A stretch of DNA of 64,000 bases from Pseudofabraea citricarpa. Its lineage: Eukaryota > Ascomycota > Leotiomycetes > Helotiales > Dermateaceae. This document shows, piece after piece, positions 1-9,289 of the stretch. Below the pieces are notes generated by a model that was not told the origin of the DNA, made no database searches, and saw nothing but the letters and a program-made list of their open reading frames with translations. The DNA lies in the NCBI GenBank assembly GCA_029641185.1, contig JAPWGK010000016.1:186001-250000 (forward strand), given 5' to 3'. A program made the translations under genes and the position numbers. How positions within the stretch are numbered: position 1 is the stretch's first letter; every line of letters begins with the position of its first letter.

Positions 1-1
1 C

Positions 2-1594
2 CCGCGAATTGCTCAAGAACCGATAGGATATAATAACTCTGGCCTGGGCATAAATGGAGTGGAGAGAGATGGACCACGCCGACCGAACGTATCTTTCAGT
101 CCTGACATAACCTATCAAAATGGCTCCATGCAGGCGACGGGCGACTCGAAATTCTTCTTCGCAAGTGAAGCAAAATCAGGGGCACATCCTGCACAGCGGC
201 CGGGCTTGCAGAAGCAGTCATCGTCGTCCTTCTTCTATGCGAACGGCGACACCATTCCTCCACCGACGAGATCGGGTGGCTCAAATGCTGGGTCGTCAAT
301 AGGGGAAGATTCTGGCCAGGCGAAATTCTTCCACGCCAATGGCACACCAGACATTGTTACATCTCCTTCACCTCAGTATTCTGCTCCGCGATCAACGGTA
401 TCAAACTCATCTCGTATAACGTCACCCAGACTTGCACCAGCGAACACGATCCCTCTTTTATCACATCAGCGACCCAGTTCTCCACAAAAGCTGAGCCAGC
501 ATTCTGCAGGCACATCTCAGAAACATGTGCCGGGTCGAACATCTCCTGCATTCAACCGATCAGCTCCCACTGGCGCGACTCGGGGTAAAGCAACGCAAGG
601 CAGCGTGGCAACACGAAGAGCTAGTATTGAGTTAGCACAGCGAAATCTAGGTCATAGTAGAGCAGGCAGCCTTGGCTCAACAGAAGTGCGAACCCCGCCG
701 ACGAGAAAAATCTCCTATGGTGAATCTCAAGTCCTTAGTCCGCCAGGTTCTTTTGCCCTCAGCCCGGTATCTGCTTCTACTCCCGAGGAGTTTCAGGAGG
801 AGACAGACCCTGCATCCAAGGTTGAGATACCATCAGAACTGCTGAGTCCGACCAAGGCTGGTCACTCGATTGAACACCTCAACGAACTTGCAGCAAATGC
901 TCGGAGAGAACGAAAGGTCTTAGATCTTGAAATCACCAACTCATCACTCGAGGCTATCAACAGAACTTTAGAGCGAGAGATGAGAAAACAGACGGCAGAA
1001 TTGCGAAGATATAGACGACTGAGCCGATCTGGGCGCCTTTCAATCAATACTGCAGCTTCGTTACGAACTTCTACAGAAAGTCTCTCTATCATGGGCGGCG
1101 TCGAAGGCACACAGTTGTCGGACATGAGCGAAGAGGAGAACTTTTCAGAGGAGGAAATTTCAGAGGAAGAATCTGCCGATGATGCATCTTTGTCATCTGC
1201 TGCCATGGCCGAAAGCGACGCACGCCATAGGAGTAAAGACGAGAAGAGACTCCAGCTCGACCTGTCAAAACATCAACAATTACTCACCGATAGCCAGAAG
1301 ATGAACCAAAGTCTCAAGCGATGCCTAGGATGGACCGAGGAGCTCATTGCAGAAGGCAAGAAAGCCTTGGAGTATCATGTTCGAGTCAGTGATGTTGAGC
1401 TTGGTGGCAGAGTTCTAGCTCCTGAATACACTGTGGAGCGTGTAGAGGATGACCACGAGGTCATGGAAGCGTTGGCCTCTCCACTTCTGAGAGAAGTCAT
1501 GAAAGCCGCAGCTTGGGGAGGCGGAGGAAGAGATGACCGCGACAGTGGCATCGAATTAGACCCTGAGACAGGTCTACAACGAGAGCCTTCTTAA
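2..1594 (+). CDS. Conserved fungal disordered/coiled-coil protein, 5' partial
   Basis: The frame is open from the first bases of the window with no in-frame ATG at its head, so the start lies outside and about 530 residues are visible. I do not recognise a named family. The N-terminal half is Ser/Pro-rich and disordered. It carries three spaced FF-aromatic repeats (SKFFFASE, SSFFYANGD, AKFFHANGT). A segment near nt 870-1030 rich in Glu, Arg and Leu (AANARRERKVLDLEI, then LEREMRKQTAELRRYRRL) looks like a conserved basic coiled coil. An acidic Ser/Glu tract (SEEENFSEEEISEEESADD) follows at about nt 1128-1185, then a second helical region (QLDLSKHQQLLTDSQKMNQSL). The stop is TAA at 1592-1594. 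The next gene is convergent. The role is unknown; the FFxA repeats could be short binding motifs (see findings). Confidence 0.8.
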   Translation, partial: PRIAQEPIGYNNSGLGINGVERDGPRRPNVSFSPDITYQNGSMQATGDSKFFFASEAKSGAHPAQRPGLQKQSSSSFFYANGDTIPPPTRSGGSNAGSSIGEDSGQAKFFHANGTPDIVTSPSPQYSAPRSTVSNSSRITSPRLAPANTIPLLSHQRPSSPQKLSQHSAGTSQKHVPGRTSPAFNRSAPTGATRGKATQGSVATRRASIELAQRNLGHSRAGSLGSTEVRTPPTRKISYGESQVLSPPGSFALSPVSASTPEEFQEETDPASKVEIPSELLSPTKAGHSIEHLNELAANARRERKVLDLEITNSSLEAINRTLEREMRKQTAELRRYRRLSRSGRLSINTAASLRTSTESLSIMGGVEGTQLSDMSEEENFSEEEISEEESADDASLSSAAMAESDARHRSKDEKRLQLDLSKHQQLLTDSQKMNQSLKRCLGWTEELIAEGKKALEYHVRVSDVELGGRVLAPEYTVERVEDDHEVMEALASPLLREVMKAAAWGGGGRDDRDSGIELDPETGLQREPS

Positions 1595-3004
1595 TCCTAA
1601 TATGAACGAAGACTGGGATTCCAGTTAAGAGTACTTGTACGATGACCACACCACTCATTCACACAAATTGTGTTTTACATTTCCTATGTCAGTTTATTGG
1701 TTGGATAGGCAGAGGGTTTGAGGCTATGTCCTTTGCTTTTGAGGCGGCCTGGGAGTTTTGAGTACATGCATATGGGACGGCGTTTTGGGGCCAAACACTC
1801 GACCTTTTTTTCATTTGTCTATCTGTATTGTAGTTCTATGATACCCACCCCACATGGGGCAGTGTGAGATACCCGGCGGCGCCCTCGAGATTACAAATCT
1901 CCAAACAATAGCGAAGAAAAAGAAGATATGAAATATTCAATATCATTAGAGAATTAGGGAGGCGGGGATATCAAAGGGAAAAGCCGGTCTCTGGACGGAT
2001 CTCGAATCAACATCGGGAGAAGGACAAGATACGTCGTTGAGCATTACGTATAGATGGAACTTTGGAGGCCTTCCATGCCATCCATGGAGGCTAAGATTTG
2101 GTTTGGAATAGTAATCCCTTCAATCAATCAATCAATCAAGAAAGAGAAGAAAGAAAAAAATAAAAAATAAATCCAAAATTCTTTAACGTCTCTTCATGTG
2201 ACCAGAGGCTCTACCTCACTTCTGACTACCAGCGTATAAACAGTGCAAAGAGGAGATGGAGATTATAAAATGACCTCTTTAACTCGTATTCTTGAGAGTT
2301 AGCTAACTTCTCTCTCCTTCCCCTCACTTTTCCCCCTCGTTGCTAGCTCATGGTAAAAAGTCGTGTTGGTGCACTTAAATTGCATACCTATGCTCCACGG
2401 AGTCGGGTCGGGTCTTCAGCGCATGAATATAGAGATCCCAATATAAATTTGAGTTGCTGGTCTTAAGAATCAATCGCAGATAATATAGTTATCCGAGTTT
2501 ATATCAACGACTTCGGATCTCACGGGGCGCCGAAAAAAAAAAGCCTTTCCATAAAACCCGTGTTGGGGCCATTTCACAGCTGGGAGATCTAGGATTTTGA
2601 AGCACATGTGTTGACGTTTCGAGTCATAAACAGTTTCTTTCGTCCCTTAACACTCCCCTTTATTTTTCTTTCTGTTTCTCTCTCTTTCTCTCTTTCGTTG
2701 GGAGTCACAGATTGCAGTCACAGGTGAGGTCTTTGCAGCTTTAGGAGTTGAAATCTTTATTCCACTACGGGTACGACTAATCGCTCGGTGATAGATACCT
2801 CTGCGCCTAGTCGCGTTTGATCCTCACTTGAAAAAACAAATGTAGTTCCGAAAATAAGGTATACCATAATCCCACACACTCTATGCAAAAGACGCTGCAA
2901 AAGAACCCCTCCTCAAGAGAAATCGCCATCGGTCCCCTGAGCCACAGTAGAATTGAAAAAAAAAGTTCAAACGTAGACTCTGCATCGGCTCTCCAGCATC
3001 GCAT
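1595..3004. other. Intergenic, convergent gene ends (1.4 kb)
   Basis: This stretch lies between two converging genes and is long for that arrangement. It is AT-rich in places (A-tracts near 2150-2170) and has a C/T-rich tract at about 2640-2700 of the kind often seen near fungal transcription starts. No ORF of convincing composition and no tRNA or 5S rRNA pattern was seen on either strand. A non-coding transcript is possible but unsupported. Confidence 0.5.
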
Positions 3005-4689
3005 CTAGTGACGCTTGGGCACGTTGGGCGCGTCTGCAGCTATATCGTGAGCACTTGGCTCCGCGGGCTTTTCCTTCTTGTGGTCCTTGGTCTTCTTCTT
3101 GCCGTCTTTCTCCTTCTTGGCTGCAGCTTCAGCAACCAGTTGCTCAAAAGCCATGTAGTCACCCTCTTCTTCGGGGTTACGTTGGGCCTAGACTTGTCAG
3201 TACGATACTCGGCGGCACGAAATCATGAGTCGCCTACCTTTTGGAAGATCTCTCCTAGAAGAACCAATGCCTGGGCACGCTCCAAACGCTTCGACATGGG
3301 CACTTTCTTGTCGTTCAGTACCTCATCGCAGACATCTCTCAAGACACCTTGAATCTCGAATTTGCTCCCTCGCCACGCCGCAGTTAGAATCTTTCCTGTA
3401 ACCCTCCGCTCGTATTCTACTTTCTTCTCGTCAGTCCAGTCCTCACCACCCTTCTCCTCCATCTTGGCCATCTCCTCCATGGTCATTTGAGCGTCAATAG
3501 CACTACTAATGGTGTTCCAGGTCTCCTTGGCCAGGGTTCCCTTATCCTTTAGCCGCGAGAAAAAACCGCCGATACCGAGAAATTTCTGAGATTTCAGGAG
3601 TGCGGTGGCCTTTTGCATGTACGTGGTGCCAATAGCATGTAGAATATCAAGCCCGAATGATTCCATCTTCAAGTTCTCAACCTCGAGTCGGGTCTTCTCT
3701 TGGAAAGCTCGCGTGACATCATTGTTCTTGTCGGTCTCGGTCCATACACTGATACGATCGATAAGCTTTCTTGCAAGAGTATCAACACGCTCTTGGCGTA
3801 TCTTTGCTCGCTCTTTCTCGTACGCAGCTAATTCCTCTCGTTGCGCTTTTGATAGGCCTCCCTTCTTCTTTTCTTTCCTCTTCAGCTCTTTCTCCTCTTC
3901 GGTTAGACCGGCAGCAGACATCCTCGCATCTTCTTCGGACTTGTCCATGATCGCTTGTCGGATCGGGATACCGCTTGGTCGAGGAGTAGAGGTTCCAGAT
4001 GGGCTTGGACTCGCAGTAGGTTTTTCCACGGGGATTTCTGAGGGCTTTGTGTCTGCAGCAACTGGTTCAGCAACAGAGGGAGCAGGTGGTACACTCGTAG
4101 AACCCTCAGCCGTCGCCTTCGCCTTCTCTGCCTCCAAACTCTCGGCCTTTGCAGCCGCTTCACCGGGAAACTCCTCCTCTTCTTGCTCTTCGCCCTCTTG
4201 CATCGTGATGTCCATAGTCTTGGTAAGATCCTTCATCAGGGAAATTTCTCCGATCAAATCCACAAAGGCCTCTCCTCCAAAGATGGTTCCGAAAAACTCG
4301 GCTGGGTCAGCAAAGCCCTCGGAGGGCATCGCCTGGTCTTTCCCATACTTGTCATATTGTTTTCGTAGATCTGTATTGGAGAGGATCTGGTAGGCTTCTC
4401 CGATAGCTTGGAATCTGGCATGAGCGGTGTCGTCACCGGGGTTCTTGTCTGTCAGGGGAGGTTAGTAAGGCAGTGCGTTATAAAGGAAATGGATGCATCA
4501 TGAACTGACCTGGATGGGTTATGATGGCAAGTTTTCGATAGGCCTAGAAATCATAACATGGTCATCAGCTTAGCCCAGGGAGTTTATTGCCCCCGTGCAG
4601 GGTATGGATGGGCCTACCTTCTTGATCTCCAGCTCAGTTGCGTCGGGCTTGACGCCGAGGGCATCGTAGTAGGTTGTGTCCACAACCAT
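3005..4689 (-). CDS. CAJ1: DnaJ/Hsp40 co-chaperone with DnaJ-X domain (CAJ1-like)
   Basis: Exons on the complement: 4618-4689, 4510-4543, 3238-4448 and 3005-3187 (499 aa, frame preserved). The J-domain starts at residue 4 (DTTYYDALGVKPDATELEIK) and contains the HPD motif, which is split by intron 2 (THP|D). After it come the GEAYQILS and YDKYGKDQ segments. A Gly/Phe-type stretch (PAEFFGTIFGG) follows. Then comes an acidic and Ala/Pro-rich linker, a Lys-rich coiled segment, and a C-terminal region matching the DnaJ-X domain (around WTETDKNND and LGIGGFFSRLKDKG). The tail is Lys-rich. The order J - linker - DnaJ-X is that of yeast Caj1/Djp1, which stimulate Hsp70 ATPase and are class II/III J-proteins. 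At 499 aa it is somewhat longer than yeast Caj1 (about 390). It is divergent from ERG9, with about 1 kb between the starts. Confidence 0.93.
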
Positions 4690-5727
4690 GGTGAGGTTGG
4701 TGGTCTACGGTAGTGCGCGGTGGGGAATGCAAAAAAAGGATGCAAGATGATCGGGGGTTGGTGGGGGGAGAGGGCGCAATTTGAGAAGTTGTTCGAGACT
4801 TCCGAGGGCTCGCGGCGTGCAAGGCTGAGCAGAGTTGGGTTGGAATTTATAGTACGAAGGGAAGTGGGATTATGACGCGGAGAGGCAACAACAAGGCTAA
4901 TAATAAACAACTTTCTGTCGCTATTGTGACTGGCTTCATAGGATCATCCCTCAAAGTCAAGCGTCTGGCGCATAACAAACAATGACTCTCTGCCTGAGTC
5001 CTTGTACCGTAGGAGACAAAGTATTGTTGATTTGTTATATCAGGCTGGCTGCTATGCCCAAGGTTGCTTTGCATGCGGTTATCCTCTACAGTCACATTCC
5101 CGATAGACGCCCAGAGTTGCAATACTATCTCTACCTGTACAAAGGCACAGAACAGGCCCAGTCAAAGGCAGGACAAGAGAATATTTGTTGGTTGACGCAG
5201 AGCTTGCTTGTTGTCGCTTGGTTCAGTAAAGCAGTAGCTTTCACTTGTTTACCAAGGGCTTCTTCAAAGTTCACAGACAGACAGAAGACGGTGACACTCA
5301 ATAGAAATGAAGATGATCAAAGGACCAGGTACTCGTAAGTATCTGAATTTGTACGTATTGCTCCTTTGTGCCTGGCATGAACCCATGATTGGATCGCCTA
5401 TCAGGTGACTCGGGTAGCACAGTGGAGTGGATAGCTTCAGAACCCTGAAAGCTCAAATAGGCGGTGGATAATCTCTTCTTCCCGAATTATTCTTTCGAAC
5501 CTCCCAACTTCTCTCTCCTATTCCGCCAGACAACATCAACACATTACTACTTCCTCACCATCCTCCCCCCCCTCTCTCCTCCCCACAACCTCTCATCTTC
5601 GTCTTCTGCGCTTACAAGACTCCGCCGCTTGTATCATCCACCACCACTCATTTTTTCCCCTGGGGGAAACGCCTTCCCCTCTTTTCACGCCACGGGCAGA
5701 GGCACGTAGCGGCTCAAATTGTCGACA
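4690..5727. promoter_or_regulatory. Divergent promoter region, CAJ1-like / ERG9
   Basis: 1,038 bp separate the two start codons. The ERG9 side ends in a C/T-rich leader (about 5500-5600), typical of fungal 5' UTRs. An inverted CCAAT (ATTGG) sits at about 5388 and a TGACTC element at about 5405. I could not identify a convincing sterol-response element. Possible ORFs here have no recognisable content. Confidence 0.5.
4846..4851 (-). promoter_or_regulatory. TATA-like box upstream of the J-protein
   Basis: The minus strand reads TATAAA about 157 bp upstream of the J-protein start codon, a plausible core-promoter position. This rests on sequence match only. Confidence 0.4.
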
Positions 5728-7311
5728 ATGGTTGCCATCAAGACGCTGGTGCACCCGAATCAATTGAGATCGATTGTGCAATGGTACGCACCCGCAATAT
5801 CTGCGAGCCCCATTATCTCCGGCTAACATTTCCCCTAGGAAATTATGGCATGACCCTGTTCATGAGCGCAACCCTGAAAAGGAGTCGCCCACCCTTCGAG
5901 CATGCTTTAAACACCTCGAGAATACGAGCCGGAGTTTTAGTTTAGTGATTCAAGAGCTGAATCCTGAGCTGTTGGTCCCCGTTGCTTTGTTCTACCTGAT
6001 TCTACGCGGTCTCGACACCATTGAAGATGACATGACAATATCGCTAGAAGAAAAAGAACCTATCTTGAGGAGCTTTCAAGATATCCTCGAGAAGGATGGC
6101 TGGAACTTCACAAGGAGTGGCCCCAACGAGAAAGATCGCGAGCTGCTAGTCCACTTCGACGATGTCATTGCAGAGTTCAAGCTGGTGAAGCCTGCATACC
6201 AAGACATCATCAAGGACATCACAAAAAAGATGGGGAATGGTATGGCTGATTACGTCAACAACGCAGAGCACAATATCAACGGTGTGAATACCGTTGCCGA
6301 CTACGAGCTCTATTGCCATTACGTCGCGGGCCTGGTGGGAGACGGCCTGACCAGGTTATTCGTCGAGAGTAAATTGGCAAACCCTGCGCTGTTGAAGCGC
6401 CCTGAATTGTCCGAGTCGATGGGCCGATTTCTACAGAAGACAAACATCATCCGTGATATTCGGGAGGACTTTGATGACAAGCGACGCTTTTGGCCGAAGG
6501 AGATTTGGTCCAAGCATGTCGTCAAGTTCGATGATCTCTTCGACCCTAAGCATCGTCCAGCAGCACTAGCCTGTAGCTCCGAGATGGTGCTGAACTCTCT
6601 TCGGCACGCAGATGAGTCCTTATTCTATTTGGCTGGCATAAAAGATCAAAGTGTTTTCAACTTTGCCGCCATTCCCCAAGCTATGGCCATTGCAACCCTA
6701 GAGCTTGTTTTCCAGAACCCCCTCATCTTTGAGAGGAACATCAAACTCACAAAAGGTGACACATGTCAATTGTTGATAGATTCCTCCCAGAATCTGCGAA
6801 CAGTGTGCGAGATCTTCCGAAAGTATGCGCGCAAAATACACAAGAAGAACACGCCCAAAGATCCAAATTTCCTCGCCATAAGTGTTGCTTGTGGAAAGGT
6901 AAGAGAATAGGCCACATTTGAAAGGGTTATTAACTGACACATTAAGATTGAGCAATTTATCGAATCCATCTATCCCTCGCAAGACCCGAAGAAGCTTGCT
7001 TTGCTGGCATCAGATGAACCAGTCGAGGTTGACGAAAATGCAAAGGCTGAGCAGGCCGAGGCAAACAAAGATGTTATGTACCTGGCACTGGCTGTTATTG
7101 GTACTCTGCTTCTGGTTTCAGGGGTGATGGTATGTTCTTCATGGTCATGTGGTACGAGAAATATGCTAATATCGAGAAGATCGGGGCCGCGTGGTTAGCC
7201 GGTGCGAGATTTGATGTCGCCTTCAACGAACTAAAGAAGGGTGTCTTCGCGCCAAAAACCGGTGATGCAGCTGCCCAGGTTGTGGCCCAGCATGACCACG
7301 TGGAGCTGTAA
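5728..7311 (+). CDS. ERG9: Squalene synthase (farnesyl-diphosphate farnesyltransferase)
   Basis: Exons 5728-5783, 5839-6898, 6947-7129 and 7180-7311 give 476 aa. The enzyme joins two farnesyl diphosphates into squalene with NADPH, the first committed step of ergosterol synthesis, on the ER membrane. The first Asp-rich motif is DTIED at residues 78-82. The second is in the [12 protein letters not shown] segment. Other family hallmarks are the [13 protein letters not shown] block and [12 protein letters not shown]-terminal hydrophobic helix ([19 protein letters not shown]) is the expected ER anchor. The first exon encodes only 18 residues plus two bases, so a start at an ATG further downstream would lose conserved N-terminal sequence. 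The last acceptor is ambiguous: two AGs three bases apart (ending at 7176 and 7179) would add or drop one Lys. Length fits the family. Confidence 0.97.
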
Positions 7312-8117
7312 TATTCCATTCTTGTGTGTTCTTCTACTAACTACATCCTTTTAATATCTGGTATTGTGTATAACTGCAGGCGTCGTCGACCTGGCAATCG
7401 GTCATTGTATTATGATACTTCCAAGCGCAAGTAGTACTTTTTTAATGCTCAAGCAGCTCAATGAAACGAAATGAATCATCGCGGGGACGCTACGGTCCTC
7501 ATCCCTCCTTTTTTGCCTCCATTGCCTTCCCTTTCCTTCTCTTATTGTGGAACAAATAGCACGGATGTCAAATTGCAAGTACGGTCTCTCTCTATGACTG
7601 TTGGTTGCGCCGAAGATGTGCTGAAATTAAATTTCATTGCAATCACTCAGTGATGAGGCAATGGCTACGACCTTTTACATTCAGTTGAAGGGAGTCGCTA
7701 TTGACTTGCAAACATACTACATACCCTTGGTTTTTATACGTTGTGAATTGCCGTCCCAATAGATAGATATAGCCTACTTTAACTCAGATATAATAATAAT
7801 TACTTGCCAAGATCACAACATTTTTGAAATGTGCTTTTCGAGTTTTTTGTACCATGAACGGCAATACTACAATATCTACTAGATATTTAATCACCAGATA
7901 GTACTGGTTCACAGGCAATTCGTCACAATCAAACAAAGAGATACAGTTTATACTACTAATGATACATAGACAGTGATGCCATGATTTGATTCGTCTTTCG
8001 AGTACATATTTTGCACGCCACCCAGGCTCAGATGCCATATATTATGCCACTGAAGATTTTGTACATTGATGCCTTCCATCGGCGATAATCATACACACAA
8101 TTTCGTACACTTCTCCT
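7312..8117. other. Intergenic between convergent ERG9 and mS26 (0.8 kb)
   Basis: These are the 3' flanks of two convergent genes, AT-rich at 7760-7900. No gene, RNA or notable repeat was seen. Confidence 0.5.
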
Positions 8118-9023
8118 TTAGTCCATCTTTCCACCCGTTAACTCCTCTGCAATTCTCTGGATTCTCTCTCCGCTTGAGACAGATGACCTCTTGTGAAACT
8201 CCACTGCAATCTTCTGGCTCTTGTTTATCGTACTCAACATATCTTGCACCTTCGGTGGTGGCCCCTTGGCATCCCAAATGTTGTCTAAATCGCCAATGTC
8301 TTGCCATGGATTTTGTACGAAAATCTCATCTATCTTAGCATTCAATTCCTCCTCCGTGGTGATGAAATTACGAGCATGCATATACAGCGTATGTAAAGCG
8401 TTTTTCCGGGCTGCTTCTCGCATCAACTCCTTGGCTTTGACATTTGCAGCCTTCTCTACGAGTCTTTCCTCACGTCGAGGATCCGGTAACCGTCCTTTCT
8501 GGAGGGTTCTGTTGAGGGTCCTGATTGTCGGACTTGTGAGCATCACATCCTTCCTTTGAGGGGCATTGAAGCGTCTTTCTCTGAACTCTCTCTTGGCTTG
8601 GCTCTGCGTTGCGATTGCTTCTTGCTGCTGCACTTTTCTTCGATGCAAAGCCAGAAGACCTTCTCTCAGATTCGTTCGCCGCGTCTCCGCTAAATTCCGC
8701 TTCCAAGCAATGTAGTCATTCTTAGGTTCGGAGAGGTGACGCTGGGACGAGGGCTCGGGTGTTGACAAGGAGAAGAATTCCGAACTGGTTTTGTCGGCGC
8801 CGCGTTTAGGGAAAAGGTTTCGAGGGGGAGGAAGGACGCCTTTGATATCTCTTGGACCAACTTCGCATTGTTGAGGTGGTTGAGGGACTTCAATGAACTT
8901 GGGAGACTCCGGACCAATTCTTGAGAGGGATATAGTAGTCGAGAAAGATCGTGAGACTGCAGACGGGACTGGATAAGTCTTGCAAAAGGAGCTCAAAGAG
9001 CTTCGCGACAAAGGGGGCGGCAT
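8118..9023 (-). CDS. PET123: Mitochondrial small-subunit ribosomal protein mS26 (Pet123 family)
   Basis: Single exon, 301 aa, with the start placed at ATG 9021-9023. The protein then opens with a basic, Ser/Arg-rich presequence without acidic residues (MPPPLSRSSLSSF, then SRSFSTTISLSR), as expected for mitochondrial import. The longer upstream reading frame has no other support. The body is highly charged and helical: NDYIAWKRNLAETRRTN, LLALHRRKVQQQEA, then a block ending in LYMHARNFITTEEELNAKI. That last block aligns in layout with the yeast Pet123 region containing LYHVANEFIVTESQLLKKI. The role is structural, in the mitoribosome small subunit. It is transcribed head-to-head with NOG2 from a 266-bp gap. 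Confidence 0.86.
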   Translation of the reverse strand: MPPPLSRSSLSSFCKTYPVPSAVSRSFSTTISLSRIGPESPKFIEVPQPPQQCEVGPRDIKGVLPPPRNLFPKRGADKTSSEFFSLSTPEPSSQRHLSEPKNDYIAWKRNLAETRRTNLREGLLALHRRKVQQQEAIATQSQAKREFRERRFNAPQRKDVMLTSPTIRTLNRTLQKGRLPDPRREERLVEKAANVKAKELMREAARKNALHTLYMHARNFITTEEELNAKIDEIFVQNPWQDIGDLDNIWDAKGPPPKVQDMLSTINKSQKIAVEFHKRSSVSSGERIQRIAEELTGGKMD

Positions 9024-9289
9024 GATGTGATCGAATACACTCAAGGACAGTACTGGCCTGTCGAGAGAGAAGACGATGGGCAATGTCGAAAGTGTCGCGA
9101 GGCCGTCGCAGTGAGCACCTTTCCTTAGACAAAAAATTGGAGATGGCCTGATGCGGCTAGCGCCCGAGCTACACCCGCCCCGACTTGATTTCTCAAGAAC
9201 ATTTTTTTTATCGCAGCCCGCATCTTTTCTTTTCATCCAACAACTTTTTCTTTCTCAACCACCACGCGCTCTGCGCACCCTAATTCAAG
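9024..9289. promoter_or_regulatory. Compact bidirectional promoter, mS26 / NOG2
   Basis: Only 266 bp separate the two divergent start codons. One gene is a mitoribosome component and the other a cytosolic ribosome assembly GTPase. T-rich tracts occur at about 9200-9260. No specific factor site is claimed. Confidence 0.6.

Noticed and set aside
3605..4393. 262-codon ORF opposite the J-protein gene
   Set aside because: It is the antisense shadow of the Lys/Glu-rich coding region; the other strand has a clear J-domain and DnaJ-X layout.
5401..5470. tRNA-like string (GGTAGCACAGTGGAGTGGATAG)
   Set aside because: Superficial D-arm similarity only; there is no T-arm GGTTCGA box and no cloverleaf can be drawn.
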